A stretch of DNA of 64,000 bases, taken from positions 372,001 through 436,000 of the forward strand of contig BQMF02000283.1 in assembly GCA_027922465.2 (NCBI GenBank), read 5' to 3'. The translations under genes were made by a program, and so were the position numbers. The notes below the pieces were generated by a model, which saw only the letters and a list, made by a program, of their open reading frames with translations, did not search any database and was not told where the DNA came from. How positions within the stretch are numbered: the first letter of the stretch is position 1; every line of letters begins with the position of its first letter. This DNA is from Turritopsis dohrnii (taxonomy: Eukaryota > Cnidaria > Hydrozoa > Anthoathecata > Oceaniidae). Shown here in pieces: positions 34,529-47,199 of the stretch.

Positions 34529-35154
34529 AATATATCTTATTATAATGTTAGTTCACTAAAAAAAGAAGCAACTTATTTAACTTTCACAAAGGTAAAAGGA
34601 TGAATGCCCTGACTTTTGGTTCATGGATGGTGCATGCAAGAACTTCTCATAATAGTTGTTATTGCCACAAACAAAATTAAGATGCAAGAGACTATTGCAT
34701 GCACAACCCATGGTAACAGAGTACACGACGTGAACGTAAGTCAATGGGACTTGTACTCCGCCTAAAAAACAAACATACAGAAATAAACTGTTTTTTAGGC
34801 AAAATAATTAAGTAACTATAAAAGCATATCTTTACATCCATATTTAGCATTGCAACAAAGAAAATGTCATTGAATTAACAAATTAACACTATAATATCAA
34901 TCATTACAGTTGAGCAACAGACACTATAGGAAAACTCATGACAGTATATACTACGATATAAAAGTCATGACGCTATAGAGGAAAAGCTGCTTTTAAACAA
35001 CTGCAATGCAAATCACTCCCAAATGAGTGACGATACGATCAATGTACAACCGGAAACTGATATTTTTACTTTTCCGGTATCTTTGAAACTCATAATCCAA
35101 ATCCTTTGCACATACCAAGTATATAGATGAAAACAAAAGATATGCAGAATTAAG

Positions 35155-37110
35155 TTACTGTAATACTTGTGGAAAGACAACATTTTGAGTATACATCTTT
35201 CCATTGATATAACCTTGTTTCCCAGTAGCAGCAACTTTGATTTTCACATTATCAAATGCCTTTGCCCTGGAACATGCCACATATAACTGACCATGAGAAA
35301 AGCACGGCCTCTGCAAAAACAAACCAATTTTATCAAATGTTTGGCCTTGACTCTTGTTAATAGTGAAAGAGTAGGCCAAACGGATAGGCAATTGCCTGCG
35401 TTTTAATATAAAAGGCATACCTGTATCTGAAGGTGACAGTTCAACCCTAGGTATGAAAATGATTTCTCCAACTGCTGACCCTGTCAAAACTTCAGCTTTA
35501 ATAAAATTATGAGATAGTTCGCGAACAATCAAGCGGGTGCCATTACAGAGACCTTTCCTGATGTTCAAATTCCTCAAAAGCATTATGATAGCCCCAACTT
35601 TAAGTTTCAAACAATGTGGAGGCATACCGGAAGGTGTTATGCTGTTCAGAAAATCAAGCGGATAATTTTGCCGCTCATCTTCATTGTCACATACCACTTC
35701 ATCAGCACTGTAATAACAAACTGCCTCTCCTTGCAATCTTTCCAACACCTCATTGTTAATGATCAATGATTGCTCGTTTGTTGGTGTCAGAATGGCTGTT
35801 GAGGCGTATTCGTGAGGTTCCAATCCGTCATACATCACCGATATAATTGAAGTGTTGTGGGGAACAACGCAACAATCGGGGATTTCAATAGAACCCTTAG
35901 CCGGTTCATTTTGTTTTGTTGGCAGTTCACCATTACCAAGTTGTAATAACCAAGCACAGAATTCTTGTTCTTCCGGCCTGGCTCTCATGTTCTCGGTAAG
36001 GGAGTACTTTACCACTGATGCCCACATAACAGAACTTGTCAAGCAAACTTCTATTACATCAGTTGGTTTTGCTTTCTTCACAACTGGCAAACACTGACGA
36101 AAATCTCCGCCCCACAAAAGTACCTTTCCACCGAAAAGTGCGTCACTGCCGCAAATGTCACGAAGCAGCCTGTCGATAGCATGGAAAATGTGCGTAGAAA
36201 CCATTGTGGCTTCATCGATCAGAAACAGGTCAATACTTCGAAGGTATTCTGCATGTTTAGATGTTGGTGTTATGTTACATACACTGTTTTCTAAAACAGG
36301 AACAGGCAAACGAAATAAGGAATGCAATGTACAACCACCAGATAATAAAGTGGCTGCAATACCTGTGAATGCAGCAGTAGCAACTTTCCAACCTCTGGCT
36401 CTACATGCTGTAATAACATAGTTATATGTAAATGTTTTACCTGTGCCAGCTGGTCCATCCAGATAAAACAATGTTTCAAGTTGTGCTAATCCATTGCGCA
36501 CATTTGAAACAGCAGACAAAATCGCATCTGCAACAACTAACTGCTGTTCGTTAAGCTGAGGCCTTACCTGCTGGGCCCTGTCAATGTAAACATTCACATC
36601 GACTTCTTCCTCAGGGATCTGCTGAACCAACTCTGGAAGGTTAAATTGTGTTAAGGACATACCAAATTGTTTTAGGACATTATCAATGTAACCCAAAACC
36701 CTTTGCTCTGCTTGAGGAGCCGCCAATGTTCGAGCGTAGTCCTCGCACAGATGCCCCTTGAATGTATTCCACAACTCGAGAGGATTGGAGGGTTCGCAAT
36801 GTGTCAAAATCGTGACAAACAGTTGTCTAAGCTGTTGAGGCATCTGGAAGGTTGATGCTTCTTCCAACGTATTGTGCCACTCTTCGTCATCTTGAAGAAG
36901 ACGTCTGGCAGTACACGCCTCTCGGAATGTGTCGTAAACCACTCCATCAAAAGTACGTAGATATTCGAATGAAGTAGCGCCTGGAACATGCAGCAACAAA
37001 ACTCGAAGGAAAAATCGTTCTCCTTCTGACGGTCGTGCATTATATAACCGAGCGACTATAGGCTTGAATGTTTTTTTTCGTTTTTGCCATTTTTCTCTTT
37101 GCCATGAAAG
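35155..37110 (-). pseudogene. Helitron Pif1-type helicase region
   Basis: A long open frame from 36999 to the stop near 35155 has DGPAGTGKTFTYN (Walker A, residues 181-193 of that frame), FLIDEATMVS, LLWGGDFRQCLPVV, LTENMRA, and the C-terminal INKSQGQTFDKIG and YVACSRAK: all the helicase motifs of a Helitron SF1B helicase. The same frame extends upstream to about 37100 (WQKRKKTFKPIVARLYNARP), where a one-base frameshift separates it from the Rep half. The helicase half itself is intact. Confidence 0.85.
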
Positions 37111-38396
37111 ACATAATGATACGGAATATCTGAGTAAAGATACTGTCGAGCATCAGGATCTTCTACATTCAGATTAAACCATGCTGTAAGGTGACTATCA
37201 TTCAATGCCCCTTCAGCAGCTTCCGCTTCTTTGCCAGCTCTAAAATAAACTTGATGACGATCAGGTAAATGAACAGCTAATCGCTTAATAGTATGCGATT
37301 TTTCATGCATAGAGAACTCAAATATTCTCCATAATGCTTCGGGCGCACTGACATATCGAGCATCCAGAAACGTTTTAATTTCGTCATGTTCCAAACGTTC
37401 ATTAATCTCGATATTAGCACGATCATGTCCTTTGTAAATGTATTTAAAGAGATACTTTACACTTTTGATTGTGGTACATGCTTCCAAATTGATGTGAGCA
37501 TTATACTTCTTGGACAACCACGGACAGTACGGAACTACCCATTGATTATCTAAGTCCACATTTCTTACTCTCACTGTACGGCCATTGTTACGTCTGCGAT
37601 ACAGTGGATACCCATTTGCATTCATTTGGGTTGCTTCACAAAATCGCTTTGGAAAATCCTTGGTGCAGTTGCCATCATCTCCCATACAAACTGCATTAGG
37701 GTTAGCATTCCCACAGGGACCATGAATCATGCATGACTTGATGATATCATGAAGTTCAGGTTCCTGTTCAGGATCTGGTATTTCAGCAGAAATTAAGCTG
37801 TCAATGTCATCAGCATTACGTAGTTTGTCCTCTTGTGCTAAATGGATAAGAATATGAGCATGAGGTAAAGAACGTTTCTAAAATTCAATAACATACAAAT
37901 GGGAGATGGCTTTTCCCAAAACACCATTTTTATTAATGTCCTCCAAAAGTGCTTTTAATTTCAAATTGAAAACACGTGTAATCAAATCAGGACGATAATG
38001 TGCAGGCTCATTATCTAAGTTTTCCGTAATTTCCTTCCATTTTGGATTGCAGGTAAATGTGCAAAACAAATCCGGTTTGCCCATTTTAGTTACCATGGCC
38101 ATAGCATCTTGATAATTTTGCTGCATGGCCCTTGGACCACCCTGAAAAGAAGAAGGAAGAATCACCGGTCTGCCTGCTTGAAGGCCACGGTTTTCTGCGA
38201 CATTTTCAAGATAATCAATGAGCCCTTGATATTGCTCAACCCGGAAATTACCCTGATTTCGACGAATGTAATTAAGACGGTCGGATTCAACTTTGCAATA
38301 ACAATCTACAGCAAATTGTTGAAGTAACCTTTTACCTTTTAAGATGGGGCTAAAAGCATCTCTAAATGCAAACCTATAAGTATAATATTGCAACAT
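37056..38396 (-). pseudogene. Helitron Rep (HUH) region, interrupted
   Basis: 38396-37878 has TMLQYYTYRFAFRDAF and FCTFTCNPKWKEIT. An in-frame TAG at about 37876-37878 falls between VIEF and KRSLPHAHILIH, where a glutamine is usual in this family. The frame then carries the HUH pair HAHIL and, from 37730, CMIHGPCG and KYLFKYIYKGHD with the Tyr-bearing helix. It ends at about 37056 through a frameshift into the helicase. All Rep motifs remain recognisable. Confidence 0.8.
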
Positions 38397-38423
38397 GGTA
38401 GTACGACAATGCTGGCCTGTTGC

Positions 38424-39652
38424 TTATTCTGCTACGTGAGGAATGTCAGAACTCCAACCCAACTCTCCTCTTGGAAAAAATACAGGATACACCATTGGAT
38501 CAAGATTAGGTGAATGAACAGGCAAATCCTGCAACGGTCTATCTCGAGGGTAAACAACAATGTCTCGAGCCAATGGTGGTGCACCATCTTCACCAACAAA
38601 AACAGCAGCTACTTCATCATGATGAGGTAGATTGTATCGACGCCTGTCACCACCACTTCTCAAGTGCATTCTAACCTGAAAATCAAAAGCAAATTATCAA
38701 AAGCAGTTTAAAGATCAGTATTTAGTAAATATCTATTTCCACTTACCTCAGATGGGTGGCGATTCTGTTCATTTGCGCGATGCAGTTCCTCTGCTTCTAC
38801 CTCACTCATGTGTTTATAAGCAGCTGCATAAGGACTCTCCCGTAAAATGATATCTTGCAAAGTTTGCATGACTTCGGGGGAACAACCTTGATTTTCTGGT
38901 CTTGCCATTCGCTCGTTGAATGCATCCATACCATCATAAATATATAGTTGACCATATGATGGAGGAACACCCGGCGGTGGGTGTAAATTACCTGTTCGGT
39001 GACATACCTGGCCATTTATACGAAAAACTGGTGGACCACGACCTGGCGGTACAGCCAATTTCGCACCCATAGAAGCAAAAGCAACCGAACTATTGAACTT
39101 TCGAATGTTTTCTTGAAAGTTCTTTGCTTGATTGTTATCACCTACTAAAAGATCTTTAAGGTCATTAGGATAATAAATGTTATCTAAATGAACTTTACCA
39201 TTGTGACAACACTTAAAATTAGTTTCCACAGCAAACATCCTGGCACCACAAAACTGACAGACCTTGTCCATAGCACCAAGATAATGTATCTCAGGCATTT
39301 GGTCTTGCCGAGCAGCACGATACAATGTATTCCGTTGTACAGCACGCCTAGCCCTCATGCGCTGTGCATTTTCATTCTGCCTGGCTAATCTTTCACCTGG
39401 CTGTTCAGCTTGACGATGTTCAACACTCCTTTGAGTATTATTAATTCTAAGTCTATCATTTTCTGATGGTGGTTGGATGTTATTCGCCTGAAGCTGTTGG
39501 CGCCTTGCTTCAGCTACATCCTCATTTGCATGTCTACGCTGAATAACAGAGCGAATTTGCTGCTGATCAGGTGGTTGCAAAACGAACTGACCATTCCTAA
39601 AAACTGCTTGGAAGCCAGGAATAATATTAGTGCCTCTTATATTAAACATCAC
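38424..39652 (-). pseudogene. Helitron Rep-helicase N-terminal region, two exons
   Basis: Start ATG 39652 in a Gln/Arg-rich segment, followed by a zinc-binding region (KVCQFCGARMF, then KCCHNG) and Helitron-typical GPPVFRINGQVCHRTG. An intron of about 75 bp (donor near 38746, acceptor near 38670) joins HPSE to VRMHLRSGGDRRRYNLP. The second exon reads LDPMVYPVFFPRGELGW and stops at TAA 38424-38426, where the family reads on without a break. So this is one protein with the Rep region, cut by a nonsense codon. Confidence 0.8.
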
Positions 39653-40485
39653 GCCAGAGAAACACTAACAAAAATAGATAGAAGAAAGAAAATATACCCC
39701 CAGTGAATAATGCACAGAACAAAAACTGGTGGAAGAAAAAATAAACCTTTCTTTCTACAAAATAATAGACACTGAAGGGGCGATAGCACCAAACAGATAT
39801 CTAAACAACCTAGTAGAAAGCGAAAAAACACGTAAAAGGGAATTACAGATATATATACATTTTATGTATATTTATAAGTTTTAAGTGACAAACCTTTCTT
39901 TTTAATATGTCTTCTTTCTACTTTCTCCTCGCTCTCTCTACTAAACCGCACACAGCACACAGCACAGGGACAAATGGACCTGAATAAAATGCAGATATAA
40001 AAGTTCTTAGGTAGTAGGTTCTCTTTTTGGTTTGGTTGGAGAAAAACTCGGTGGAGTTTGCCATCTTTAAAATAATAAACACAATGTTACCTCGTTACGT
40101 AATTCTTTCGCTTTCGATAGACTTGACTTGATTAATATTGATTTATAGACAATTATACAAAAAATATAGACAATTCCAATTGTTTATACGTATTGTCTAT
40201 TAATTCTGAAGCGTAACCGCACCGAATAATAAAAAACTTAATTTGTTTACTTTTCCAACGAACGTCGTCGCCATAGTTTGTTCGATTTTGGCAACCAATA
40301 AAATCGGCGAAAAGGCGATCACGTGTCAAAACAAATGATGAAAAATAGGCATTTTGAGGGTTTCTTCAATGGTCGAACTGCCGCTATATGACCACGATTA
40401 AGAAGATTTTGACCATGAAAAAACAAAAAAACAAACACTCTCTAAGTTAAATGTGTTGCACACAACGCGAATTAGTATATATAGA

Positions 40486-41190
40486 TTAAAAGTATGCCGA
40501 CGATTAATCATTCATGATTTTTTTACACTTTGCCTGTCAACACGGAATGCAAATGATAAATGCTGACTTTCTCCAGTTGTAATAGAAGACACTCCTCTGC
40601 TGAAATGCTTTTTCAAAAATGAGGGTCTTTCTTTGTGATTCTTTCCCTTGCCAAACCAAGCAAATAGTGAAATCTTTCGGGACTCATTCGTAAAAACAAT
40701 AATAATAGTCGCTATTATCATTTTGTAGTCCAAAATACAAAAAAGTATTGTAGAATTTCAATTCTTGTCGTTGCTGATACAGTTCTAACCCTGTTTTTTT
40801 TTTTTGCTTCGTTTCTTCAGTTTGTTTTTAGAAACTAGAGACATAAAAGTATATTTTCAAGATCTTCCAATTCACTTTCCTGCTCAGTCATCGTGAAAGC
40901 GGCAGATATGGAGCTTGAGTTTTTGTAGGTAGGACATCACACTTCGCCCGAATTTAATACAAGAAGTAAGTAAGTAAGTTGAACATGGTCTAACGAAAAG
41001 ACAAATGATCTAATGGAAAACAGTATCGCGATCAAACGCAAAAAACAGTCGTTGGTTGGTTGAAGGAACTTTATAGATACTTTATGCTTTTGCTGCTCTT
41101 TATGTTACATGAAAACGTAGACGAGGTTAAAAAAACAGAACAAGGAAACTTCGGTTGAAACACAATCTTAAAACAATAGAATTGGCATTC
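40486..41190. other. Non-coding stretch
   Basis: AT-rich DNA between the Helitron and the TTAA element. The open frame at 40512-40733 has no recognisable features and I do not call it a gene. Confidence 0.4.
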
Positions 41191-41317
41191 AAACAATATA
41201 AAAATTGATATTTCATCGCCGTAATCGCCAGGCAATTTTGACCTTAACAAAAGTGTTCACATTAGACGATTACGGCGATCATGACGATTACATTGAATTT
41301 TAATTAAAAGGCATTAA

Positions 41318-43080
41318 ATCCTGCTTCAGACTTGACGATTACGGCGATAACGACGATTGAAATAAAAACAAGATGCCTTAACAGGCGAAAGGATTTCTGC
41401 TGAAATATGAAAGAAAAAGCATATGACATATTTGAAAAAGGTTATGTGATTTCCAAAATAAAAAATCACATTTCTAATGTATATAATCCCTAGGACATTG
41501 TCAAAAGATAAGTGACACTATGAGAGACTTATAGTATACTGCTAATAAACTGGATTACATCTGAATGACATTAAATATTCTTTATTTTGTTGATAAGAAA
41601 TAATATCAAAGATATATTGATCCTTTCAGATATCACAATGTATATGCACGTAAAAGTTCTGAATTTCTGAATTTGATACTTGGTGTCAATCTTCCTAGCA
41701 GACTTCCTAAATTACAAGCACAAAAATGCATGCAGATTTCGGCCATGCAAAATACATCCACATAGACCAAAACCAACATTATAACTGTTGTAGTTTGTTT
41801 TGATTAGTAATACGGAAAGCACTTACAAACATTCTTGATCTGAGTTATCATTCATGACCTGTATATAAAAATTCTTGAAGAAATTCAAAAAAAGGTTGAA
41901 TGATTTTTACGACATAACATTGCATCTCTGATTTCATATGCACCTAAGGGCATTTCGAAAATATAGTTGACACTATGCGAAACTTTATTGTATACGTATA
42001 TACACCACTGATAAACTTAACTACATCTGAATGACATAAAACATTCTTTATTTTGGGGGTACGAAATAATAAGTTTATATTGATTTTTTCGGATATTCAG
42101 TGATTACGTATGTAAATCATGTTCTTTAAGCATTTGATATGTACCGTCAATCTTCTTAATTACAAATGGAATTATCAATATTTCAAACACAAAAAGTAAA
42201 CAATAATTTTGATCATTAACAGTTATATATAATACTTATATATGTTCTAAAGCACACACATAACATAATTATATATTGTAACTGAAAGGAAAGTTTTGTA
42301 TTGTTACATGATGTATCTTTTGAATTTACAGACAGTTGTTTTACAGATGTTTTAATTTGCTATTGTGATTAGTCACTCGTAATAAGGGACATTGACAGTA
42401 TAACTTAAAAACTGATCAAACAATAAAACAAGTAAGTGGTGCAGGGTAGACACAAATTTTCTATGTTGGAGCTGAAGAGGAAACTAAGCTGAGCCAAAGT
42501 ATCCAGAGCTTAAAAGCGTAACAGCTCATATACAAAACAAACGAAGATGTTTTGAATTTAGACAGGCTTAAAGAATATCAAAACATTTCTCTATAAAAAC
42601 AAACAAATAGCTACCTTTTTCTTTTTGACTCTTCTGTTTACAAAACGTTGAAAACTTCTTTTTAATTAGAAAAGAATGATCACAGTTCAAGATAATTATA
42701 AGTTTCTTCTATGAAAATTCTTTTTTTATCTTCAGATACCCATATCTATCATTTTCAAGAAACTTTAAAAAATTTAAAATGGTTTCTACCCTCACATGCG
42801 TGGTAAGCGTAAGTTTCATGTAAGCGCACACACGAAATTTCAAAAAACCGCTAGGTTTGGACATCAGAAAAAAAAAAAAAAAAGAAAAACAAAGCCGGTT
42901 TTAAAGTATTTCTTGCTTTCGCAGAAATCCAATGAATTGCCAATCGCCAGGTGTGAACACTCTCAAGTATTTCTAAACACTTGATATTTTGATTACGACG
43001 ATTAAAAAAGTGTTCACATTAGAAGATTATGACGATTACACTAAATTTTAATCGTCGTAATCGTCAGGTCTGAACCAGGC
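41318..43080. mobile_element. TTAA-flanked non-autonomous DNA transposon
   Basis: The left end reads CCTGCTTCAGACTTGACGAT, the right end (other strand) CCTGGTTCAGACCTGACGAT. Both are bordered by TTAA, the target of piggyBac- and Kolobok-type elements. Inside, a segment of about 480 bp is duplicated in tandem (compare near 41545-41660 and 42005-42120). At 41190-41310 a second copy of the right-end sequence lies in the same orientation, so two related elements meet here. No transposase. Confidence 0.55.
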
Positions 43081-43084
43081 TTAA

Positions 43085-44404
43085 TGGAGGAGCGATAATG
43101 AACTGTAGAAAAGTGCGCTTATTTGAATACTAAAAAGAAAATATCCGCAGGAGTAGTATTTCTTTATACAATATTTTCTTTATCCGTAATAATTAACAGG
43201 TCATTTACAATTTTACAGTCATTTCAATCTGCAAAAAGAGAGTAAAGTCTTGTGGAAAGTAAAGTCGGAAAGAGCAAGATCACGTTACCAGTTCCCTGAG
43301 CAGACCAAATGAACAGAACGAAATTCGGATACAGTAAAAATAACAAAACTAAACATAAACGTTCTCAACTTTCAGCATTCTCTTCTTTTATAGCAATGGA
43401 AACTCTTTCGAGCATGATGTAGGCCAGCATCTTATGTTATAGAATAAATTATCTTTAATTTATTCTACTTAATCTACTATGTTGATGTCTTGTAAAGCCA
43501 TTAACCGAATTTTCAGTCAAGCAAAATTTGGATAAGGTACGTCTTTAGTGTTGAAACTTCTAAACTAGACACACTTCTTTACTGGCAATTGATATGTATC
43601 CTTTTCTCATGCACTGCCAATAGGACTGCTTTCAATCTGCCTTTACTCAAATTGGCTTCTAGACAGGTTTGGGAGAGGCAATCGACAGCAGTTCCTCTAT
43701 TAGTACCGGCAACTATGAATGTTAAATAACATTGATATATGATAATATTATGCCGAAAGGTGGTTTCGAACCACGTAACCAAACCACCAATGCTAACTGA
43801 AATACATGACATGCAACGAATTACTATTCTCTTCGAGATTGCTTCACTGTATTACACTGTAATCCCTGTTATTCGAAATTGTAACTGCAAATAACTAAGC
43901 TCTGATGATGTCCGATTTACAGGTCTTCCTATTTGTTGCTAAAATTTCTTTCAAAGTTAGCAATCTTTTAAAAATCTTTCTGCAATTTCAACTAAAACTT
44001 GCTTCATTACCTCGATCTAAGAAATAAACAAAGGTATATGTTCATTTAAACTCCCTTCCCATTTATTATTATTCAAAGAAAGAAATATGTAAATAGATTA
44101 CCTGATGATAGATTGAAATCTTAAGTATGTAATCTTTCTTCACTATGAATGCACCAACATCAAAAAACCATAAAAACTAATTATTGACGCAATTACGGCT
44201 TCAAAGAGACGCAATTGGGTAAAATGCCGGGAGAAGCTGGTTAAGCAATTCGAGCTATATGGGATTATGCAGATGTAAAATAAAATATAAAACACGAACG
44301 CACACTTTTTGGAGCCCTCCAACTTGATGAAGTTACAATCAGCTGTTAATTCGCTCACTCAGAAATGTTACATATAAAACAAACTGCTGAATAATAAAAT
44401 AATA
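43085..44404. other. Non-coding stretch
   Basis: No coding pattern that I trust. A GTTCGAAACC-like box near 43760 faintly resembles a tRNA T-arm, with a related stretch near 47645, but no cloverleaf can be formed. Confidence 0.35.
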
Positions 44405-46267
44405 CTAGCCGCCAAGGCGGCGTCGCTCGCCGCCCATGTCCACCTGCTCTGTATCACTGTATCAATAAACGTCAAATTTCCTTATAAACGGCTCGTACAA
44501 CCAGAAGCAGATTCGAAGTCACAACCTCTGGTAAAACCAATCTTTTATCAGTGTAACAATGCACTCAAAACGTAGAGAGAGAAAACTTCAACTTTTTATT
44601 AGCTTTTGTTTTAAAAAAGTTACGCACTCTAACATGGGTGCTATCAAACGTAAGGGGGAAATCGTTTCTCTTCTTAAAAAGATCACCCCAGAGGAGAAGA
44701 AAAGGCACGTGCTAAATGAATAAAGAGAATGAAAAAACGTTCGATCAGAAGCGCTTAACAATTAAAAAAAGAAATTAAATTAAAAGAAAAGCAAAAAAAT
44801 ATTTTGTTTCGTGATACTCTTTTTTGACCTATCGGTTTTTAAACATTTTGATTGCTCGAAAAAAAGTTTACCTGTCTCAGACAGTCAGGCAAGGATACGT
44901 TAGGATACACTGGCAAACCGAACATGCTACCACGTTCTGCCACTGCTGCTTTTCGTCGAAACTGTTTAATCAGTTAGTTTCTTTGTATTTAGTTGATGTA
45001 TTGTTTTCAAAGCCAACGTAGTCAACGTAGTCCTTGGAATATAAAACTAACGATAATAATAAAAACAAAACGTTATTCCTATTAGTTCATCAGCCAAAAA
45101 AAGTCACGTTCGATTGGGGTTGCAATGTGTTTGCTTCGAACTCACGTCGCTCACAAAAAAAGAAATAATTTCGCTCACAACTCAATCTACCATTTTGCGT
45201 GACTTACAAACAAACAGACAGACAGAGAATCGGCTATTAATATATAGACTAGCCGCCAAGGCGGCGTTGCTCGCCGCCCATGTTCAGCATGCGTTGACTT
45301 CACGAAAAATAAAATTAAGGAATTGGCAACCGAAAGTGTTACCATGTTGTAGAGCTCGAAAAACTGATCAAAAATATGTATGGGATCGTTCCGCTACGAT
45401 CAACCGTTACAGAGATATCATTCTTCAAAGATTTTGATGACGTCACAGACCCCTCCCAAAAAAATTAGACCCAAATTTTTCGTCACCCCATCGCCTGTAT
45501 AGCGGAACCCAAAAAACGTCAGTTATCCCTAGAAGCAGATTCGAAATCAAATCTCAAATATCAGTTTAAACAATGGTTCCAAAAAAACCCAAATTTCATG
45601 ATGTGTTATTTATTTTTTAAAACAATCGTTGATCAGTACAACAATACACTCAAAACGTAGAGAGATAAAAACTTTTTATTAGCTTTTGTTTTAAAAAAGT
45701 TACGCGCTCTAACATGGGTGCTATCAAAGAGGGGGAAATGGTTTCTCTTCTTAAAAAGATCACACGGGAGGAGAGAAAAAAAGGCACGTGCTAAATGAAT
45801 AAAGAGAATAAAAAAACATTCGATCAGAAGCGCTTTATAAAAAGAAATTAAATTATTAAAAGAAAAGCAAAAAATGATACTCTTTTTTTACCTATCGGTT
45901 TTTAAACATTTTGATTGCTGGAAAAAAAAGTTTACCCGTCTGAGACAGTCAGGCAAGGATACGTTAGAATACACTGGCAAACATGCTACCACGTTCTGCC
46001 ACTGCTGCTTTTTGTCCAAACTGTTTAATCAGCTAGTTTCTTTGTATTTAGTTGATGTATTGTTTTCAAAGCCAACGTAGTCAACGTAGTCCTTGGAATA
46101 TAAAACTAACAATAATAATAAAAACAAAACGTTATTCCTATTAGTTCATCAATCAAAAAAGTCACGTTCGATTGGGGTTGCAATGTATTTGCTTCGAACT
46201 CACATCGCACACAAAAAAAGAAATAATTTCGCTCACAACTCAATCTACCATTTTGCGTGACTTACAA

Positions 46268-46299
<32 letters not shown>

Positions 46300-46322
46300 A
46301 GAATCGGCTATTAATATACAGA
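44405..46322 (-). mobile_element. Head-to-tail Helitron pair
   Basis: Two non-autonomous Helitrons, 44405-45248 and 45249-46322, read on the minus strand. Each starts TCTATATATTAATAGCCG (TCTGTATATT in the outer copy), has a (CTGT)n run just inside, and ends in the hairpin GCCGCCTTGGCGGC followed by CTAG. The CTAG of the outer copy directly abuts the TC of the inner copy with no spacer. The outer copy contains a block (near 45280-45540) shared with the Helitron at 10209-12093. No genes. Confidence 0.8.
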
Positions 46323-46629
46323 TAATAAAATGTATTGATGGACTAACGTCAACTGTCGGTTTGAGAATTGCAATAACGAATAATGATATAATAATAATAA
46401 TATTTCTTGGAGCTGGTTTATTCCTGGTTTGGGACTGCCATCCACAGGTTTAGATGAATAGTATGTAGCGGTGCTTGTGTCGTGTCTTTGGCTGTGTCCA
46501 TCGAGGGCTCAGTATTCATGGTTGTTTCAGATCATCAATGTGCTGTGTTGCATAGTTACTTGCTGCAGCTAGTAGGGCACAGTTGGAAATGCTACGTCAC
46601 AACTGCAGCAGGTTGTTAACATGTTTGCA

Positions 46630-47090
46630 GACTGATTGCTTGACGCTTTTACCAAGTAGTGAGCATTCTACATCATGGGATTGTGGGTGACATAGTGGCG
46701 TCATTTTCACTCGAATGTCATGTTTGTCGTCATCACAGGTTGAAGAGTGGTCGCTGCCTTGTGTTCTTCCAAATTACTAGTTGGAAAATCTCTGCACCTG
46801 GAGAACAGATAGCATCTGTTTACCAGGGTGTATATTTGATAGTAAATATTCCAAAGAGATCCAGCGAGACTTCTTTCCATTGTTGTGGTGGTACTGATGT
46901 GACCGACAGAAATTTTTCTTGGTATGACTGGGTTCACAACTGGCAGGTTTCTAGTTCAACAATAATTACGTCTTGCATACTTGAAACCAGAAATGGGACT
47001 TGGATGACTCGGGTGTCTGTCCTAGACTACATTGATGCACCAGTTGCAAGGCTTTTGGTGAAGTTGTGGGAAGAGTTAATATGCCCGCGG
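46630..47090 (-). pseudogene. Ty3/gypsy integrase remnant
   Basis: The minus strand reads an interrupted frame with ELETCQL, an in-frame TGA, then TQSYQEK (the Cys pair of an HHCC zinc region) and VPPQQWKEVSLDLFG, which matches the integrase catalytic-core entry of gypsy elements. Several stops follow. The longer plus-strand open frame here is the shadow of this remnant. Confidence 0.5.
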
Positions 47091-47199
47091 AGATGAGGTG
47101 TGTAAGTTTCTTTATGTCAAGCCATCATTCTGCGTAACAGTTTTTTGATTTTGATGTATGGATTCTAAGACTGAGTTGCTTCTGGAGTTAACGCAATTT

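Larger units (their letters stand above)
31635..40485 (-). mobile_element. Autonomous-type Helitron, both termini visible
   Basis: Read on the minus strand it starts at 40485 with TCTATATATACTAATTCGC after an A and ends at 31635 with TTTTTTACACGGGATACTAG before a T, the Helitron A/T insertion and CTAG rule. Both ends match the non-autonomous elements at 10209-12597. It encodes Rep-helicase (39652-35155) and, downstream, a micro-exon gene (34528-33383). Bases 31640-33380 and 34530-35154 show no convincing coding sequence. 39660-40485 is the promoter-side non-coding leader. Confidence 0.8.

Noticed and set aside
36804..37040. Separate minus-strand gene of 78 codons
   Set aside because: It is an alternative frame of the Helitron helicase region, which carries the conserved sequence.
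43745..43800. Possible tRNA or tRNA-derived SINE (T-arm-like box), with a relative near 47645
   Set aside because: No acceptor or anticodon stems can be paired, so similarity to a B box alone is not enough.
46659..47096. 145-codon plus-strand open frame
   Set aside because: The opposite strand carries recognisable, decayed gypsy integrase motifs, so this frame is its shadow.
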